Of a stretch of 7,313 nucleotides of DNA, positions 6,699-7,313 are shown in pieces. How positions within the stretch are numbered: the stretch's first letter is position 1; each line of letters begins with the position of its first letter. The stretch is from an uncultured Collinsella sp. (GTDB lineage: Bacteria > Actinomycetota > Coriobacteriia > Coriobacteriales > Coriobacteriaceae), in contig UQSC01000090.1 of the NCBI GenBank assembly GCA_900543615.1, positions 1 through 7,313 of the forward strand. Direction: 5' to 3'. The notes beneath the pieces were generated by a model, which was given only the letters and a program-made list of their open reading frames with translations, had not been told where the DNA came from and made no database searches. A program made the translations under genes and the position numbers.

Positions 6699-6729
6699 CG
6701 ACGGGCGCGACCGAGCGCCGCGTCCGTCG
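6699..6729 (+). repeat. GC-rich stem-loop between glgP and glgC
   Basis: CGACGGGCGCG (6699-6709) pairs with CGCGTCCGTCG (6719-6729) as an 11-bp stem, including one G-T wobble, around a nine-base loop. It begins 34 bases after the glgP stop. The following sequence CTAATGGTTTAG has no real T-run, so partial termination or protection of the upstream mRNA 3' end is likelier than full termination. Confidence 0.55.
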
Positions 6730-6754
6730 CTAATGGTTTAGAAACATCGATGAC

Positions 6755-6762
6755 AGAAGGAG
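6755..6762 (+). promoter_or_regulatory. glgC ribosome binding site
   Basis: AGAAGGAG lies six bases before ATG 6769. It is the strongest Shine-Dalgarno sequence in the window and fixes the glgC start. An out-of-frame ATG at 6750 stops at once. Confidence 0.85.
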
Positions 6763-6768
6763 AAATCG

Positions 6769-7280
6769 ATGAGTAAGAAAGAATGCATCGCGATGCTCCT
6801 CGCAGGAGGACAGGGCAGCCGATTGGGGGCACTCACCCAAAAGATCGCCAAGCCGGCGGTTAGCTTTGGTGGCAAGTTCCGCATTATCGACTTTTCGCTG
6901 TCTAACTGCTCCAACTCGGGCATCGACACGGTGGGCGTTCTGACGCAGTATCGCCCCTACCTGCTGCATGCCTATGTGGGCTCCGGCGAGGCGTGGGATC
7001 TGGACAGCCGCGACGGCGGCGTGTCGATCCTGCCGCCGTACGAGACGCAGACCGGCGGCGCCTGGTATGCAGGCACGGCCGACGCCATTACGCAGAACCT
7101 CGACTATATCAAGGCCAACGACCCCAAGTACGTCCTGATTCTGTCTGGCGATCACCTGTATCGCATGGACTACCGCAAGATGCTCAAGACGCACATTGAG
7201 AACAATGCCGACCTCACGGTGAGCGTTATGCCCGTGCCGTGGGAGGAGGCCAGCCGCTTTGGCATCCTGACCACCGACCC
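6769..7280 (+). CDS. glgC: Glucose-1-phosphate adenylyltransferase (ADP-glucose pyrophosphorylase), 5' part
   Basis: This encodes about the first 170 residues, under half of a typical GlgC. The enzyme makes ADP-glucose and pyrophosphate from ATP and glucose-1-phosphate, the committed step of bacterial glycogen synthesis. Visible are the nucleotide-binding motif AGGQGSRLGALT (12-23), KPAVSFGGKFRIIDF (28-42), LSNCSNSGI, the family signature WYAGTADA (99-106) and the metal-binding SGDH (126-129). The GSRLGALT form and the overall pattern match the Bacillus/Firmicutes type rather than the E. coli type. By recalled alignment, K25 falls where E. coli has its activator-site K39. The frame stays open to the end of the window, but bases after 7280 are sequencing adapter, so residues past about 171 are not real. 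The break is an assembly end, not a pseudogene. Confidence 0.96.
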
Positions 7281-7313
7281 CTGTCTCTTATACACATCTG
7301 ACGCTGCCGACGA
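7281..7313. other. Illumina Nextera transposase adapter left at the contig end (non-genomic)
   Basis: The first 19 bases are the reverse complement of the Tn5 mosaic end (AGATGTGTATAAGAGACAG). The next 14, GACGCTGCCGACGA, are the rest of the reverse complement of the Nextera read-1 adapter. The full 33 bases match with no mismatch. It is an untrimmed library adapter, not a Tn5/IS50 insertion. Confidence 0.98.

Noticed and set aside
4118..6832. Open frame of 904 codons on the minus strand across glgP
   Set aside because: Same shadow effect opposite a clear glycogen phosphorylase. It also runs through the intergenic gaps and the glgC start, and its Val/Leu/Gly/His-rich product shows no recognisable domain.
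7281..7313. Tn5/IS50 mosaic end suggesting a transposon insertion into glgC
   Set aside because: The 19-base mosaic end is followed by the synthetic outer part of the Nextera adapter and no transposon interior, at the very end of the window.
1..7313. CRISPR arrays, toxin-antitoxin pairs, phage or other defence systems
   Set aside because: I looked for spaced repeats, small paired genes, integrases and recombinases and saw none; the window is filled by housekeeping metabolic genes.

Overview
The window is an ordinary chromosomal stretch of a GC-rich bacterium. It most resembles a gut member of the Coriobacteriia (Collinsella-like). That placement is inferred from the style of the proteins, including Firmicutes-type GlgC and GlgP, lysine/alanine-rich protein tails and GC-rich codon use. 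It is not based on a marker-gene search.

Layout. Positions 1-52 hold the 5' two-thirds of a tRNA-Ala(GGC) gene on the minus strand, with a good promoter at 66-94. A very long near-perfect hairpin at 121-195 separates it from a two-gene minus-strand unit: a HAD-family phosphatase (861-1550) followed 9 bases later by thiamine pyrophosphokinase (210-851). A divergent intergenic region of about 350 bases (1551-1896) is rich in dyad symmetries, including LacI-type palindromes. The plus strand then carries three glycogen genes: glgB (branching enzyme, about 1897-4143), glgP (phosphorylase, 4238-6664) and the 5' part of glgC (ADP-glucose pyrophosphorylase, from 6769).

How the genes work together. 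GlgC makes ADP-glucose, the committed precursor. A glycogen synthase that is not in the window would polymerise it. GlgB introduces alpha-1,6 branches and GlgP shortens outer chains to glucose-1-phosphate, which is also the GlgC substrate. Synthesis and breakdown are therefore encoded side by side, probably in one transcript, and hairpins in both gaps could set their relative output. ThiN makes thiamine diphosphate. The HAD phosphatase has no assigned substrate.

The last 33 bases (7281-7313) are not genomic. They match an Illumina Nextera transposase adapter, so glgC must be read as ending at 7280 and the apparent continuation of its frame is artificial.

I see no undescribed multi-gene system. 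The points most worth checking are the histone-H1-like tail and the His-to-Gly change in a catalytic-region motif of GlgB, the 75-base hairpin, the operator-like cluster before glgB, and the possible masking of the glgP ribosome binding site.
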